64,000 nt of DNA. Source: Eleginops maclovinus (lineage: Eukaryota > Chordata > Actinopteri > Perciformes > Eleginopidae). The number at the start of each line of letters is the position of its first letter. Position 1 is the first letter of the stretch. Below the pieces are notes generated by a model. That model did no database searches and was not told the origin of the DNA. It saw only the letters and a program-made list of their open reading frames with translations. Positions 61,430 through 64,000 of the stretch are shown here, piece after piece. The stretch lies in the NCBI RefSeq assembly GCF_036324505.1, contig NC_086354.1, positions 24,983,707 through 25,047,706 on the forward strand. The letters are read 5' to 3'. Position numbers and translations under genes: made by a program.

Positions 61430-62490
61430 GACAGTGGCGAAAGGGGTGAGGATCCCGAAGGATGAGAACTGAATGAAGTCCACCTAACGGCAACCACTCA
61501 TCAGGGCATTCATGGATGACCCTAATGTCACCATGGGATCAGTCCCAGACTTCAGATGGATTCTGCAGAAAGGCTGATGGAGTTGGTCGGGGTGCAGTTT
61601 AAACTCGCCAAATCAAGAGTCATGGTGCTGTTGAAAGGGAAGGCGGACCACACGTTCCATTTACACATGGCAGGCACAGTCCTACCAACAATCACCATCA
61701 GTCAAAGATATAGGCAACCTCTATGAGGGACACGATATCCATCCATGGGCCTGCTGCAAATTGGCAATGTTCAGGCCAACCCAGGAAGTGTAAAGCAAGG
61801 CATTCTTCCAAGAATCCCATGGCCCCTCCTGATCTATGCAGTTTCAAGAGACTGCATAGATCACTTGAGACCTGAGGACGGTCAACAACAACCTCAGGAA
61901 ATGGCTGGGGCTGCCAAAGAGCCAGAGCAGCATCTCACTCCACAGACACAAGAACAAATCCGTCAAATCCTTTAGAGGAGAGGTCTAAGGGCCAGAGAAG
62001 TACTTCAGAAGTGGGACTTAAGTAAACGTAAAGGGATTGAAGCAAGGGTAGGAGGTGGAGAGCCGAGAAAGCAGAGGCAAGACTCACAGGAGACTGGGGT
62101 GAGTGTAGGACCCTTTCCAACTCTCCAACCAAACACCACCAGAGGGAAGGAAAGGCTCCACCTGGTTCAAGAGTAAGTTCATGCAGCAGAGGAGACAAGA
62201 ACCTGGAAGGTGGTGTCAAGGGCTGAGGTGTGGTTCAGGGGGTTCGCAGTTCGATCTTTGGTCGGAGCCTTCAGTATTGTGGGGCTTTTGGGAGGATGAA
62301 GAGAATGGCCATCCGGAGGGTTTCAAGATGGCTTTGGCTCAAAAGTTGGGAGCAATGGAGTCATAAGAGACTATTGATCTAGACACAAGCTAGGGTGATA
62401 TACGCACCAGCTGGGTCCCCTGAAGGATGGCGTAAGCCGTGAGGGACTGGAAACACCCGATGATTCCAGGAACATCACTGTATGTAAATA
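61430..62490 (+). pseudogene. Degenerate LINE reverse transcriptase relic
   Basis: A plus-strand stretch with repeated frameshifts and stops. It retains the catalytic-type motif FMDD (61,509-61,520), then RWILQK, then NNLRKWLGLP and short pieces typical of the end of a non-LTR reverse transcriptase of fish. It lies between the two copies of the TRIM flank. Confidence 0.6.
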
Positions 62491-62874
62491 CAACTTGTCT
62501 TTCTGCAGAGTCCTAAAACCCTGAAATGACTCAGCATTTTTGCACTTCATGTTCCCTCTTTGATTTTTGATTTGATGCCTGAAATAAGGTCTGTGGTTAA
62601 CACAAGCGTAAGTGTTCACATTTGTCGGTAAATACCCCGTCACTGGAGAATTTGTAACCTTTTCCTCGTCTTGAAAACGGAAGTTGCAAACAAGTGTCTA
62701 AATGACACATCACACCCAACATTAGCCACCTTTAGCTTAGCGGTGGTGACGTGACGTCATGTGACTATTTTATGACCTTGTTACCTTTACTGTTCTTGCC
62801 ATTCCCATCACGTGCATGTTCAGGCAAAAATAGATAAATGTGTTTTCATGTCTGAACATAGTTACAGATTATCA

Positions 62875-63260
62875 GATCTTTCCACCCTCTCTGAAGAGAA
62901 ATAATCTCTGCTCTGAAGGACAACAAATCTCTCCTCTTGCTCTGCTTCACTGAATGCACTGAATGAGTTGTTGTTCCTACCTGCATGTCTAACAGTTTTA
63001 ACTGCATTCCAGAAAGGGTAGCTTTGAGTGAGAGGCAGGGTGTGTCATCTGCCGTCTAGAGGAGCAGTTAGAATAGTTCATCTCAAGGCTATAATCAGAC
63101 CTGCAAACTCACAAGATGTGAAATTGTGCTGGCCACTTGCAGATTTCACTCTAATTCCTTCAGAGACATCAATTCTAACAGCATTAACATTTATTTTATA
63201 TTCATACACACAAGTGATAACAAATGCTATCCATAAACATAGAAAACAGAAATAAATAAT
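62875..63260. repeat. Duplicated TRIM flanks, copy 2 (upstream and 3'-end parts)
   Basis: 62,875-63,130 parallels the TRIM upstream region at 60,885-61,170, and 63,160-63,260 parallels the TRIM 3' end at 58,030-58,160 (ttcatacacacaagtgataac; gaaaacagaaat). No TRIM coding sequence remains between them in this window. The 3'-end part suggests that another minus-strand TRIM copy starts to the right of the window. Confidence 0.5.
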
Positions 63261-63366
63261 GACAATCAGGATGAAGAGTCAAAGGGATTCAATTACACCC
63301 TGACTGTTGTTTAGAAAAATAAAAAAGGGTTTAGAAGGATCCAACATCAGGAGACTTTCAGTTCAG

Positions 63367-64000
63367 AAGGGCCCAGTGTGGAGGTGTGCCTAACAGAAGG
63401 GCCCAGCCTGGAGCTGTACCTAAGAGAAGGGCCATGCGTGGAGCTGTAACTAACAGAAGGGCCCGGCGTGGAGGTGTACCTAACAGAAGGGCCCGGCGTG
63501 GAGCTGTACCTAACAGAAGGGCCCGGCGTGGAAGTGTGCCTAAGAGAAGGGCCCAGTGTGGAGGTGTGCCTAAGAGAAGGGCCCAGCGTGGAGTTGAACC
63601 TAAGAGAAGGGCCCAGCGTGGAGCTGTACCTAAGAGAGGCGCCCAGCGTGGAGGTGTGCCTAACTGAAGGGCCCAGCTTGGAGCTGTACCTAAGAGAGGG
63701 GCCCAGCGTGGAGTTGAACCTAAGAGAAGGGCCCAGCGTGGAGCTGTACCTAAGAGAGAGGCCCAGCGTGGAGGTGTGCCTAACTGAAGGGCCCAGCTTG
63801 GAGCTGTACCTAAGAGAGGGGCCCAGCGTGGAGCTGTACCTAAGAGAAGGGCCCAGTGTAGAGCTGTACCTAACAGAAGGGCCCAGTGTGGAGCTGTACC
63901 TAACAGAAGGGCCCAGTGTGGAGGTGTGCCTAAGAGAGGGGCCCAGCGTGGAGCTGTACCTAAGAGAGGGGCCCAGCGTGGAGCTGTACCTAAGAGAGGG
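63367..64000. repeat. 30-bp minisatellite running off the right edge (about 21 units)
   Basis: Unit: taagagaagggcccagcgtg followed by gagctgtacc; variants taacagaagg, taactgaagg, gaggtgtgcc and gagttgaacc. A 120-bp higher-order unit (aac, agc, ggt, actgaagg) appears twice around 63,590-63,830. The plus-strand frame reading RRAQRGAVPK repeats is not regarded as a gene. Confidence 0.95.

Overview
The window looks like nuclear DNA of a teleost fish, probably a percomorph. It has spliced vertebrate genes with GT-AG introns, long CA/GT microsatellites, many minisatellites, Tc1-type and hAT-type DNA transposons, a Gmr1-like Ty3/gypsy element, tRNA-derived SINEs, and fish-expanded families (C2H2 zinc-finger genes with an N-terminal coiled coil, a stonustoxin-like MACPF/GTPase protein, a fish-type TRIM). 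No bacterial genes, CRISPR array or plasmid functions were seen.

Layout. 1-3.7 kb: a repeat-derived minisatellite and AT-rich DNA. 3.7-6.6 kb (minus): first six coding exons of dnaaf11 (lrrc6), with an RFX X-box-like site just upstream of its start. 7.3-11.2 kb (plus): zinc-finger gene 1, its third intron filled by a 40-bp minisatellite. 13.2-15.3 kb: a duplicated block with a 30-bp minisatellite and an ISRE-like motif. 15.5-22.6 kb (minus): a complete Gmr1-like LTR retrotransposon with integrase ahead of reverse transcriptase; a hAT-type element sits inside its integrase. 23.1-28.0 kb (plus): a two-exon SNTX/FN3/GTPase gene. 29.6-31.2 kb: a Tc1-type transposon with an intact transposase ORF. 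32.8-35.0 kb: zinc-finger gene 2, with a second Tc1 element in its 3' flank. 38.5-41.7 kb: zinc-finger gene 3, with an intronic array of the same minisatellite as at the left edge. 46.2-49.7 kb (minus): tmem71, possibly with its first exon near 57.5 kb. 50.4 kb: an orphan ift57 exon. 50.8-53.9 kb: a 14/15-bp minisatellite interrupted by a badly degraded copy of the sequence beside it, probably an assembly artefact. 59.2-60.8 kb (minus): a single-exon TRIM gene. 61.4-64 kb: a LINE relic, a second copy of the TRIM flanks, and a 30-bp minisatellite running off the edge.

From memory, dnaaf11 and tmem71 are neighbours on the same strand on human 8q24. The 40 kb between them here is therefore best read as a lineage-specific accessory block: three related zinc-finger genes, a putative immune GTPase gene and several transposons. 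The two ancestral genes have no obvious link to that block. The zinc-finger genes are likely DNA-binding regulators; the SNTX-like and TRIM genes belong to families usually discussed as intracellular defence or stress proteins in fish.
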